A stretch of DNA of 5,397 nt from contig JAILPU010000140.1 of assembly GCA_024699395.1 (NCBI GenBank), positions 1-5,397 of the forward strand, in the 5' to 3' direction. A program made the translations under genes and the position numbers. Under the pieces are notes generated by a model. The model was not told where the DNA came from, did not search any database, and worked only from the letters and a program-made list of their open reading frames with translations. The DNA is from Lachnospiraceae bacterium (lineage in GTDB: Bacteria > Bacillota > Clostridia > Lachnospirales > Lachnospiraceae). Shown here in pieces: positions 1 through 5,397 of this stretch. The stretch's first letter is position 1; every line of letters starts with the position of its first letter.

Positions 1-1652
1 CGTAGATCTGAATACTTTTCTTCATTCAGCCTCTGAATGTGTTTTGCAGACGTAAAATAAAGATACTGCCGGAACTCCTCCTCATTACGATCGAGAAGAG
101 CCAACGCATCATTTTCATCTATTCTCTGAATAGCTTTAAGATCTTCTTCTATTTTTCTAAGTTGCCTTTCACGAAGATCGGCTTCAAAAGCTATAAGATT
201 AGCCGAATGGACCCCCTCTCCTTTATAATCAAGGATTTTTAACAAGGTTTCACGGCGTTCCTTAAGTTCAAGGTACTCCTCATACTTATGCAACAGCTCT
301 GTCAATTGTTTTGCTCTGGTAGTCCTGTCACCCTTGCGCTTATCAAGCGTATCGTTAAAAACCTTCACATCAGCGACGGCTTTCATGATATTTCTTATAT
401 ATACGATCGATTCCCAAAGCTTTTCCTGATTTCCCAGCCTAATAACCGGAAATGGAATAATACGACCATGATATTCCATCATACGTAATTTATCAAACAC
501 TGCGTCTATGGGATGATTGTTATTCGAAGCAAACAAAATCGTCCTCTCATTGAAAAATCCCGTAATGATAGTATTAATGATGGTATTGGTTTTTCCTGTT
601 CCCGGCGGTCCCTGAATATAGGCTGTCGGATACTGCATTGCTTTATTTATGGCCAGCAGCTGATCCATATTTATTTTTGAATTTATGAGAGCAATCGGAT
701 AGCTTTTTATCCTTCTGGGTTTTTCCAAAAGGTCACCAAAGAAAGCTCGAATAGGGAATGTCGTCTGATTTTTCTCATACATTTCTATAATTTTCTTATA
801 CTCTGCATGAAGGTCAACTGCTATATCGTATCCAACCGCAATAAAGTATGGCCTGTCATCTACCTTTACACGATCACCATTGTTTCGTGTGATTATGTCT
901 TCAATTTGCTCCTGGTTCTTTTTAAAATCAAGTAATAAGCCGTAGTCATCCGCATCAAGGTAATACTTGATGTTTTCCTTATGCGTCCCGTCTATCTGAA
1001 ACTCCGTGCATATAGTTACATCCTCTGAAGGTCGCAGACATTTATTCTTAACATCAAGATTCATGCGTCTATATGCCAAAACGTATAATCCCTTGGGTGT
1101 GAACACACTCAAAACATTCATAGCAAGCTGCTTTACCCGAATCCCGGTTGTTCTTTCGCTATTATTCTTGTTATTATATGAAAAACTTTTTACAATTTTG
1201 GAAAACTGAGATTCATTAAGCTGATAAATATCGCCTCTAAAAGAGTCCTGATCCAAATGATTGATCAGTCCATATTCTGTGCAATATCTGGGTGAATCCA
1301 GCCTATTACACATCTCAAGATAATTTAAGATTTTAAGATTTACTATACTGTCAAATAAGCCACTGTATTTGCTCGGATTTAATTCGAGATCTTCTAACAA
1401 CTGAGGATTTTTTTCACAATAAGTACCTTCAATTATGCTTGAAGTCAAAATTGAATCAATTAAAACATAAAGATCCTTAATCTCATATGTACCAAGATGC
1501 ATACCGGTAACATTGAGCGAGCGTCTTTCCGGATTGATATTTTTAATTGCTATCCAATAATTTGTAATCTCCTCGGCCTGATTCTTGTACTCTATCTTAA
1601 GCCATTTCCCCTCATGAATCGCCTTGTAGATATCCTCACAAACAGGTGTCAT
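1..1652 (-). CDS. DNA2/NAM7-type SF1 helicase with AAA ATPase core, 3' end outside window
   Basis: An open frame of 550 codons begins at ATG 1652-1650 and runs off the left edge without a stop, so the C-terminus is missing. The start is supported by AGAGGG seven bases upstream. Residues 345-358 carry a Walker A motif, YIQGPPGTGKTNTI, with the catalytic K354-T355. A motif Ia-like segment follows (ASNNNHPID, around 375-383), then RLGN at 405-408, the usual order in UPF1/DNA2/NAM7-like superfamily 1 helicases. Residues about 427-545 are rich in K, E, R and L and look like the coiled-coil insertion common between motifs Ia and II; motif II and the later motifs lie outside the window. The first 340 residues are not a standard helicase part: residues 8-75 (WLKIEYK, then YWIAIKNINPERRSL) resemble a WYL/Sm-like beta module. 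It probably remodels or unwinds nucleic acid using ATP; the substrate is unknown. It is the third gene of the operon with the HNH nuclease and methyltransferase, 16 bases after the methyltransferase stop. Confidence 0.87.
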   Translation of the reverse strand, partial: MTPVCEDIYKAIHEGKWLKIEYKNQAEEITNYWIAIKNINPERRSLNVTGMHLGTYEIKDLYVLIDSILTSSIIEGTYCEKNPQLLEDLELNPSKYSGLFDSIVNLKILNYLEMCNRLDSPRYCTEYGLINHLDQDSFRGDIYQLNESQFSKIVKSFSYNNKNNSERTTGIRVKQLAMNVLSVFTPKGLYVLAYRRMNLDVKNKCLRPSEDVTICTEFQIDGTHKENIKYYLDADDYGLLLDFKKNQEQIEDIITRNNGDRVKVDDRPYFIAVGYDIAVDLHAEYKKIIEMYEKNQTTFPIRAFFGDLLEKPRRIKSYPIALINSKINMDQLLAINKAMQYPTAYIQGPPGTGKTNTIINTIITGFFNERTILFASNNNHPIDAVFDKLRMMEYHGRIIPFPVIRLGNQEKLWESIVYIRNIMKAVADVKVFNDTLDKRKGDRTTRAKQLTELLHKYEEYLELKERRETLLKILDYKGEGVHSANLIAFEADLRERQLRKIEEDLKAIQRIDENDALALLDRNEEEFRQYLYFTSAKHIQRLNEEKYSDL

Positions 1653-1659
1653 TGTAATA

Positions 1660-1665
1660 CCCTCT
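1660..1665 (-). promoter_or_regulatory. ribosome binding site of the SF1 helicase gene
   Basis: The minus strand reads AGAGGG, then TATTACA, then ATG. The seven-base spacing is good, and the site sits in the 16-base gap after the methyltransferase stop. It fixes the helicase start at 1652. Confidence 0.7.
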
Positions 1666-1668
1666 ACG

Positions 1669-2259
1669 TTATTTATTCTTTATTTTACCAACTACATTTA
1701 CCCACATTTCTCCCACGCGGTCATCCCTAACATCCTGACTCGTGTAAATCTCCTGTATTTCAATTCCCACATTTTTAAACAGCTCTTTGCATTTTTCCTC
1801 AGTCATATCATGAAAGAACCGTCCATCTTTTATCCTTTCAGAATTTCCCTCTTTAAAAGAGGCATATAGTATCCCGCCGGCTTTCAAAAGTCTTTTCAGC
1901 CTGCTCATTACATCCTTGAGATCCGCTTCTTTTACATGAAGAAGTGAGGCACTGGCCCAAATGCCATCATACATGTTCTCGCCTTCAAGATCTTCAAATC
2001 TTTTGCAATCTACTTTAAATCCCAATCTTTCAGATGCACTCTTGCAGATTTCCTCAGAAGCATCAAAAGCCGCAACCTTATATCCCACGTCCTTAAATGC
2101 AAGCGAATCTCTTCCGCTACCACATCCTGCATCAAGGATACTGCCTCCCTTTTTTACGTACTTAAGAAAACGATTCCTGCAATCGCTCATATCAGCATTT
2201 ATGGTTCCTGCGATAAAACTTTCAGCATTTTTGTTGTAGTATTCTATGGTTTCATTCAT
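1669..2259 (-). CDS. class I SAM-dependent methyltransferase, substrate unknown
   Basis: A 196-residue protein with a Rossmann-type methyltransferase fold that fills the usual length of a single-domain enzyme. Motif I is ILDAGCGSGRDS (residues 41-52), the SAM-binding glycine loop. The acidic end of strand beta2 is AAFDASEE (63-70), and motif IV is YDGIWASASLLHV (97-109). GGILYASF (128-135) is the post-motif beta strand. The N-terminal YYNKNAESF and GTINADM segments (7-24) fit the lid helix of TehB/Methyltransf_25-like enzymes. No NPPY/DPPY tetrapeptide and no PC catalytic dipeptide are present, so it is not a typical DNA N6/N4 or C5 methyltransferase; a small molecule, protein or RNA target is more likely. 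I chose the start at 2259 rather than an in-frame ATG at 2292: it has GGAAG eight bases upstream (2268-2272), begins right at the conserved lid helix, and overlaps the HNH stop as ATGA, which suggests translational coupling. Confidence 0.9.
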   Translation of the reverse strand: MNETIEYYNKNAESFIAGTINADMSDCRNRFLKYVKKGGSILDAGCGSGRDSLAFKDVGYKVAAFDASEEICKSASERLGFKVDCKRFEDLEGENMYDGIWASASLLHVKEADLKDVMSRLKRLLKAGGILYASFKEGNSERIKDGRFFHDMTEEKCKELFKNVGIEIQEIYTSQDVRDDRVGEMWVNVVGKIKNK

Positions 2260-3362
2260 GGCGTATACTTCCAATCTCCACCAAATCCACACATCTCAGC
2301 TGAATGATATACAGGATAAACAATTTCCTGCAATTCTCCTCTGAATGTTTCCTTCGACAATCCTTCTCGGTACAACTTGAATCTTATTTCTGAATTATTC
2401 AAATGCTCTTTCGCGCAGTTATTAAACTCGCCGTGAACGAGATCATTTTCCCACATCAACTTATACGACAAATACTCCAATTCCGCAAAGTTCTTAAAGT
2501 AAATATCCCAATCCGGAAGATTATTTCCTTTGCTGCTATTAATTCCTCGTGTCGTTGGATGTAAGTTCCATAGTTCATCATGTGCCACATATGACCAAGG
2601 TACAAAATGATCAATGGAAATATCATTAACTGTTAATTCTTTATTTGCATATATCTCATGCACAGGTGCTACTTGTAAGATCAATTTCCAATACTTCTTT
2701 ACCTTTTCAAGTTTACGTTCCTGAGGTGGATAAAGCTTGTCCGAAATACCCGGAACGCTCGGATTTCTCCTCTGAAGATAAATGATCATGTTGTACTGAA
2801 TCCAGCCGCGAAGGATTTCCTGATTCTCCACAAGATAGTCCATCCACTCGGGAACAATCTTTATAACACTGTTAAGTCCCAGTGTCGAAGCATAATAATA
2901 GATCAAGCCCTTATAGTTGTTCATACGTTCAGCAATTTCACGTACACCAACATTCCATTCCTTGGACTTAAAACCGGCTATAAATGGCGTTTGTAGCCAA
3001 TAAGGAACATTGGTCGTCAACGTCTTTTTGTATTTAATGGTTTCAATGTCTTTACAATCTATAAGCCACTCCAAAATCTTTTGTTTTTTTACCGTTGGTG
3101 CATATCCGGTAATCGAATGAATGTGCTTTACTGCCACTTCCAAAGTATCCTTGGGTCCAAGATTCAGATGATACTCCGTAACCATATACCATGCATTTGC
3201 AAGCATTTCATCAATAAGTTCCTCAAAGGTTATCTCTTGCTGTCCTTTGCAAACAAACTCAAGGATTGCTTGAAACCAGAACAACTTATAGCATTCTGAT
3301 TTATTATCAAATAATCCTGATAGAGCCTTTATATTTAGTTTTTCTGATTCGGGAAGGAACAT
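2256..3362 (-). CDS. HNH endonuclease
   Basis: A 368-residue protein with a beta-beta-alpha-metal (HNH) nuclease domain near the C-terminus. SIDHFVPWS (residues 249-257) supplies the metal/catalytic D251-H252, DELWNLHPT (262-270) the central N266, and GINSSKGNNLP (273-283) the last N275 with the following K-G. No CxxC zinc pairs flank the domain, so it is the zinc-free type related in pattern to HNH_4-like domains. The first ~240 residues are mostly helical with aromatic-rich stretches (KLFWFQAILEFV, 26-37; MLANAWYMVTEYHLNLG, 53-69). They could form a recognition or partner-binding region, but I do not recognise them as a named domain. Expected role: metal-dependent DNA cleavage in the cytoplasm. 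An in-frame ATG 33 bases upstream (3395) has no Shine-Dalgarno, whereas the ATG at 3362 has AAGGGG six bases upstream, so I use the shorter form (379 aa if the longer start is used). The stop overlaps the methyltransferase ATG. It is the first clearly recognisable gene of the operon. Confidence 0.87.
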   Translation of the reverse strand: MFLPESEKLNIKALSGLFDNKSECYKLFWFQAILEFVCKGQQEITFEELIDEMLANAWYMVTEYHLNLGPKDTLEVAVKHIHSITGYAPTVKKQKILEWLIDCKDIETIKYKKTLTTNVPYWLQTPFIAGFKSKEWNVGVREIAERMNNYKGLIYYYASTLGLNSVIKIVPEWMDYLVENQEILRGWIQYNMIIYLQRRNPSVPGISDKLYPPQERKLEKVKKYWKLILQVAPVHEIYANKELTVNDISIDHFVPWSYVAHDELWNLHPTTRGINSSKGNNLPDWDIYFKNFAELEYLSYKLMWENDLVHGEFNNCAKEHLNNSEIRFKLYREGLSKETFRGELQEIVYPVYHSAEMCGFGGDWKYTP

Positions 3363-3368
3363 CTGATA

Positions 3369-3374
3369 CCCCTT
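3369..3374 (-). promoter_or_regulatory. ribosome binding site deciding the HNH start
   Basis: The minus strand reads AAGGGG, then TATCAG, then ATG (3362). The upstream candidate ATG at 3395 is preceded by TTCATCATCATT, which has no purine-rich site. This favours the shorter HNH protein. Confidence 0.6.
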
Positions 3375-3412
3375 ACTTATTTTGTCTCCATTCATAATGA
3401 TGATGAATAACG

Positions 3413-3586
3413 CTAATAAAAAAACTTATATAAAAAGCATACATGTCCTAAATCACTTTTTATAACTGCTGTAATACTGGCATCTTTGTAATACATCCAA
3501 ATAATATTAGATACTTCAAAAGTCCCGGCCTTTGTTATTAATCCAAAATGCTTATATAATTCTGTTACCTTTTGTTTGTTGATCAT
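3413..3586 (-). CDS. small hypothetical protein, 57 aa, possibly the 3' part of a frameshifted gene
   Basis: ATG 3586-3584 to TAG 3415-3413 gives a 57-residue basic, aromatic-rich frame that starts MINKQKVTELYKHFGL, has NIIWMYYKDASITAVI in the middle and ends CFLYKFFY. I do not recognise it. In its favour: an uninterrupted frame in AT-rich DNA where stops are frequent, a credible protein-like composition, the same strand as the operon, and its position between the predicted promoter and the HNH gene. Against it: no good Shine-Dalgarno precedes its ATG, and it is preceded directly by TAA. The short frame 3552-3611, which does have a strong ribosome binding site, overlaps its 5' end in another phase. 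Removing one G from the GG at the AAAAGGTAAC site would join the two into one product of about 65 residues. It may therefore be a real small gene, a regulatory leader, or a relic. Confidence 0.35.
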   Translation of the reverse strand: MINKQKVTELYKHFGLITKAGTFEVSNIIWMYYKDASITAVIKSDLGHVCFLYKFFY

Positions 3587-3611
3587 TTACATCTGTATAG
3601 TCAAATGCCAC
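3552..3611 (-). CDS. short leader-like frame with a strong ribosome binding site
   Basis: GTG 3611-3609 is preceded by GGAGGAG (3618-3624) at a six-base spacing, the best Shine-Dalgarno match in the window. It opens a 19-codon frame beginning VAFDYTDVNDQQTKG and ending at TAA 3554-3552. An in-frame ATG at 3626 would give 24 residues but has no site of its own at the right distance. The frame overlaps the 57-residue frame by 35 bases in a different phase. It is either a leader peptide, whose translation could govern the next frame, or the true N-terminus of a small gene broken by one base. Function unknown. Confidence 0.3.
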   Translation of the reverse strand: MAFDYTDVNDQQTKGNRII

Positions 3612-3617
3612 GCTTAA

Positions 3618-3624
3618 CTCCTCC
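3618..3624 (-). promoter_or_regulatory. strong Shine-Dalgarno, GGAGGAG
   Basis: GGAGGAG, six bases before GTG 3611, lies about 45 bases downstream of the predicted transcription start. A ribosome binding site this strong with only a 19-codon frame behind it is odd. It is the main reason to think translation begins here. Confidence 0.5.
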
Positions 3625-3665
3625 ATTGATACTTATTGTTCCACTTACATTAGCCAATAAAGCAT

Positions 3666-3686
3666 CTTGTGTAATTATAACACAAG
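3666..3686 (-). promoter_or_regulatory. extended -10 promoter embedded in an inverted repeat (candidate operator)
   Basis: The minus strand reads CTTGTGT-TATAATT-ACACAAG: perfect 7-bp arms around a 7-base centre. The centre holds TATAAT (3674-3679), preceded by TG at the extended -10 position (TGTTATAAT). No consensus -35 sits at the normal spacing; TTGTGC (3702-3707) is 22 bases away, too far. An extended -10 can compensate for a weak -35. The dyad covers the -10 element, so a repressor binding there would block the polymerase. This is the best candidate promoter for the small frames and the HNH-methyltransferase-helicase operon; transcription would start around 3667. Confidence 0.5.
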
Positions 3687-3709
3687 AAGGAATAAATAAA
3701 AGCACAATA

Positions 3710-3723
3710 TGTAGTATACTACA
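3710..3723. promoter_or_regulatory. 14-bp perfect palindrome, candidate repressor site
   Basis: TGTAGTATACTACA is its own reverse complement across all 14 bases. It lies 31 bases upstream of the -10 element, within or just upstream of the -35 region. A TGTA...TACA dyad of this length is typical of dimeric regulator sites (GntR- or XRE-type, for example), but no regulator gene is visible in the window, so the binding protein is unknown. Confidence 0.4.
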
Positions 3724-3806
3724 CACTTGCAAAATGCATTTTTAAATTCTACCGCCCCTTCTTATATTGGCATTTGTAATTAGCTTCCGCTTTAAACGGA
3801 GTAAAT
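3724..3806. other. non-coding AT-rich spacer, nothing recognised
   Basis: This is the rest of the ~500-base gap between the DUF2075 helicase and the HNH gene that the neighbouring entries do not explain. It has short frames only, no tRNA-like or known riboswitch pattern, and one weak 4-bp hairpin (TCCG/CGGA around TTTAAA, 3786-3800) without a T-run. I see no insertion-sequence end or attachment site. Confidence 0.5.
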
Positions 3807-3848
3807 TTTAAAAAGATAAGCCACCATACGTTAAAATATGGTGACTTA
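3807..3848 (-). terminator. rho-independent terminator of the DUF2075 helicase gene
   Basis: On the minus strand the transcript forms a 12-bp stem (arms 3837-3848 and 3817-3828, one G-U pair) with an 8-base loop, followed by TCTTTTTAAAA (3806-3816). It begins 17 bases after the helicase stop codon. It separates the helicase transcript from the downstream operon, which therefore needs its own promoter. Confidence 0.85.
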
Positions 3849-3865
3849 ATGGTCTTAGGTTTGTT

Positions 3866-5397
3866 TTAAATTTCCTCTATCCCTATTCTTTTTAAATACT
3901 GATACGTACCATCATAGTATTCCGGTAGTCTTGTACTGTCTTCCCAGAAACCCGTTAAGGATTTATTACCATTTCCCTTCGGAACACATATGACCATTCC
4001 TGTCCTTGCTCTGGTGAGGAGAACTCTATAAGCATTCAACATGTACTTCATACGCTCTTGCTTGTTCTCAGTATCTGCTTTGATCTCATCCCATTTGGTC
4101 TGCCTGTTGAAGCGGTAGAAACGCCACTCACCATTTTCGTATCTCATGTCTGCATCCCAAAGAAGGCATGTGTAATCAAGTTCCAAACCTTGTACCTGAA
4201 TTTCTGTGGCTGCGTCTTCCAAGTAATTAGAGGAACGCGTATCTTTTTTATCCTCAAGGAACCAATGCACCGCATTCTCATCATCAGATTGAAGGACATG
4301 TATTCCAAGCGGCTTGTATCGAGCAGATTCTTTGGTGATCAAAACACCGGTTCTCTCCGAACCTCTTTCTTTATTATGAAGCCATCTCTTTGCTGTTTCC
4401 ATATCGCGAGTCAGCACTATAGGATACTTGTCTTTGATATCATTATAAAGTACGGAGGCTGTGCTTTCATCCAAGTCTAAAAGCGCATGAACAAATGCAG
4501 ACAGCTTTTCTGCTCTGTATGATCGTAATGAAACACCCAAATGCAGCTTTTCAGAATACGTCACATTAGTATTTTCTTTTAGCAGCTCGTTTACTTTGCC
4601 CTCTGCATATTCTGCATCTGACAGTTTAGGCGAAATGTACACTTTCCAATGTGTAAACGTGTCATTTAAAGCCTTTATCCATTCCGAAATACCGGCTTCA
4701 CCTGTATTAATCTCCTGTCCACCACCAACAAGGCAAATAATGGTCGCCCAGTCTTCTCTTTGGTCTAAGGACCAGATCAGGAAAGAGGCTTCTGACATCG
4801 GAAAATTCTTGACTTTTAATTTGTTACCGTAAGTTCCGCCACGGTTCAAATAATCAGCTAATCTTTTGTGAGTCCATGAGCGCTGGGCCTCATCAAAAAT
4901 CGCAACATGCTCTACTTCGCCATAACCTGTGTTCTTTAGCTTTACCGCTTTCTCCGGATCTATTTCAAGAATGCCATTTTCTACAGGATTCTTGATCTTT
5001 GCTAACATGTTATCCCTATAACGGTGGATGATCTGAATGAATTTACCGACTTCACGTCGTGAATCAGATAATTTCTTATTCTCGCCCCTCGCTTTACACT
5101 TAACATAATTATCTTTTGCAAGTGCTTCATTCAATACAGCCACAAGGGGACCATTTCCGGACAGATAAACTGCTTCCTCATCTTCAGCCACATGTTCCTC
5201 TTCAGGATAGGCTTGCTTTATCGCCACTTCAAGACCAACTAATGTTTTGCCAGCTCCTGGAACGCCAGTCACAAAACATATGCTTTTTTCTTTGTTTGCC
5301 TTGCTCTTTTTAATAACGTCCAAAATGTAAGCAATGGTCGCATCGGTCGACACTTTGTCGGCTTCATGTCTTGTGATGTCTTCGACAGAATGATTTT
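3866..5397 (-). CDS. DUF2075 / Schlafen group 3-like helicase, N-terminus outside window
   Basis: An open frame of 509 codons enters from the right edge and ends at TAA 3868-3866. No start is needed inside the window: a GTG at 5353 is in frame, but the frame continues upstream as NHSVEDITRHEADK, typical of the stretch before the helicase core in this family, so the real start lies beyond 5397. Numbering from the first visible residue: Walker A GVPGAGKT (44-51), Walker B IFDEAQR (166-172), motif III LVGGGQE (222-228), motif IV-like SLRSYR (289-294), motif V region EIQVQGLELDYT (398-409) and motif VI AYRVLLTRAR (455-464). This is the full SF1 helicase core of PF09848, so the ATPase looks intact. 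Family members often carry an N-terminal nuclease or other effector domain, which cannot be seen here. Expected activity is ATP-driven nucleic-acid translocation. It ends at its own terminator, so it is a separate transcription unit from the HNH operon. Confidence 0.93.
   Translation of the reverse strand, partial: NHSVEDITRHEADKVSTDATIAYILDVIKKSKANKEKSICFVTGVPGAGKTLVGLEVAIKQAYPEEEHVAEDEEAVYLSGNGPLVAVLNEALAKDNYVKCKARGENKKLSDSRREVGKFIQIIHRYRDNMLAKIKNPVENGILEIDPEKAVKLKNTGYGEVEHVAIFDEAQRSWTHKRLADYLNRGGTYGNKLKVKNFPMSEASFLIWSLDQREDWATIICLVGGGQEINTGEAGISEWIKALNDTFTHWKVYISPKLSDAEYAEGKVNELLKENTNVTYSEKLHLGVSLRSYRAEKLSAFVHALLDLDESTASVLYNDIKDKYPIVLTRDMETAKRWLHNKERGSERTGVLITKESARYKPLGIHVLQSDDENAVHWFLEDKKDTRSSNYLEDAATEIQVQGLELDYTCLLWDADMRYENGEWRFYRFNRQTKWDEIKADTENKQERMKYMLNAYRVLLTRARTGMVICVPKGNGNKSLTGFWEDSTRLPEYYDGTYQYLKRIGIEEI

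Noticed and set aside
39..1730. Several plus-strand open frames of 66-77 codons across the left third
   Set aside because: They lie antisense to the continuous 550-codon helicase frame, lack ribosome binding sites and have non-protein-like composition. They are shadows of the real gene.
1669..3362. Classical type II restriction-modification pair (HNH nuclease plus methyltransferase)
   Set aside because: The methyltransferase lacks DNA-methyltransferase catalytic motifs and any target-recognition region; at 196 residues it is also small for that role.
3390..3408. 6-bp inverted repeat ATTCAT/ATGAAT over the upstream HNH ATG
   Set aside because: Too short and AT-rich to claim a function. It is mentioned only because it covers a disfavoured start codon.
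3601..3705. Minus-strand GTG frame of 34 codons containing a protein-like stretch, ALLANVSGTISINGG
   Set aside because: The predicted -10 element and its dyad lie inside this frame, there is no ribosome binding site, and it overlaps the better-supported GGAGGAG-GTG start. Probably chance, though it could be an older relic.
3702..3707. TTGTGC as a -35 box for the TATAAT at 3674-3679
   Set aside because: The 22-base spacing is too long for a sigma-A promoter. The extended -10 is a better explanation.
4058..4480. Plus-strand 140-codon open frame
   Set aside because: It is fully antisense to the DUF2075 helicase core, whose conserved motifs prove the minus-strand reading. No start signals.
1..5397. 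CRISPR array, tRNA/rRNA, insertion sequence or attachment site
   Set aside because: I found no regularly spaced repeats, tRNA-like cloverleaf, transposase or terminal inverted repeats on either strand.

Overview
This window looks like chromosomal or accessory DNA from an AT-rich Gram-positive bacterium, most likely a Clostridia/Lachnospiraceae-type organism. I infer this from the low-GC codon use, the purine-rich Shine-Dalgarno sites (AGAGGG, AAGGGG, GGAGGAG) and the general look of the proteins; no marker gene fixes the species. Every convincing gene is on the minus strand, so the window reads biologically from right to left.

Right part (5397 to 3866): the C-terminal ~509 residues of a DUF2075 / Schlafen-group-3-type SF1 helicase, whose 5' end lies beyond the window. 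It ends at a rho-independent terminator (3807-3848). Middle (about 3363-3865): a 500-base AT-rich stretch with that terminator, a 14-bp perfect palindrome (3710-3723), an extended -10 promoter inside a 7-7-7 inverted repeat (3666-3686), and two short overlapping minus-strand reading frames. These are either a leader peptide followed by a small gene, or one ~65-residue gene split by a single-base frameshift.

Left part (3362 to 1): three tightly packed genes that form an operon. They are an HNH endonuclease (368 aa), a class I SAM-dependent methyltransferase (196 aa, its ATG overlapping the HNH stop as ATGA), and, 16 bases later, the first 550 residues of a large DNA2/NAM7-type SF1 helicase with an atypical N-terminal half that includes a possible WYL/Sm-like module. 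The helicase runs off the left edge.

Working picture (inference): HNH nuclease + methyltransferase + SF1 helicase form a candidate defence cassette, with a second helicase of a class often found in defence islands just upstream. It is not an ordinary restriction-modification system, because the methyltransferase lacks the catalytic motifs of DNA N6/N4 or C5 methyltransferases. I do not recognise the three-gene combination as a named system.
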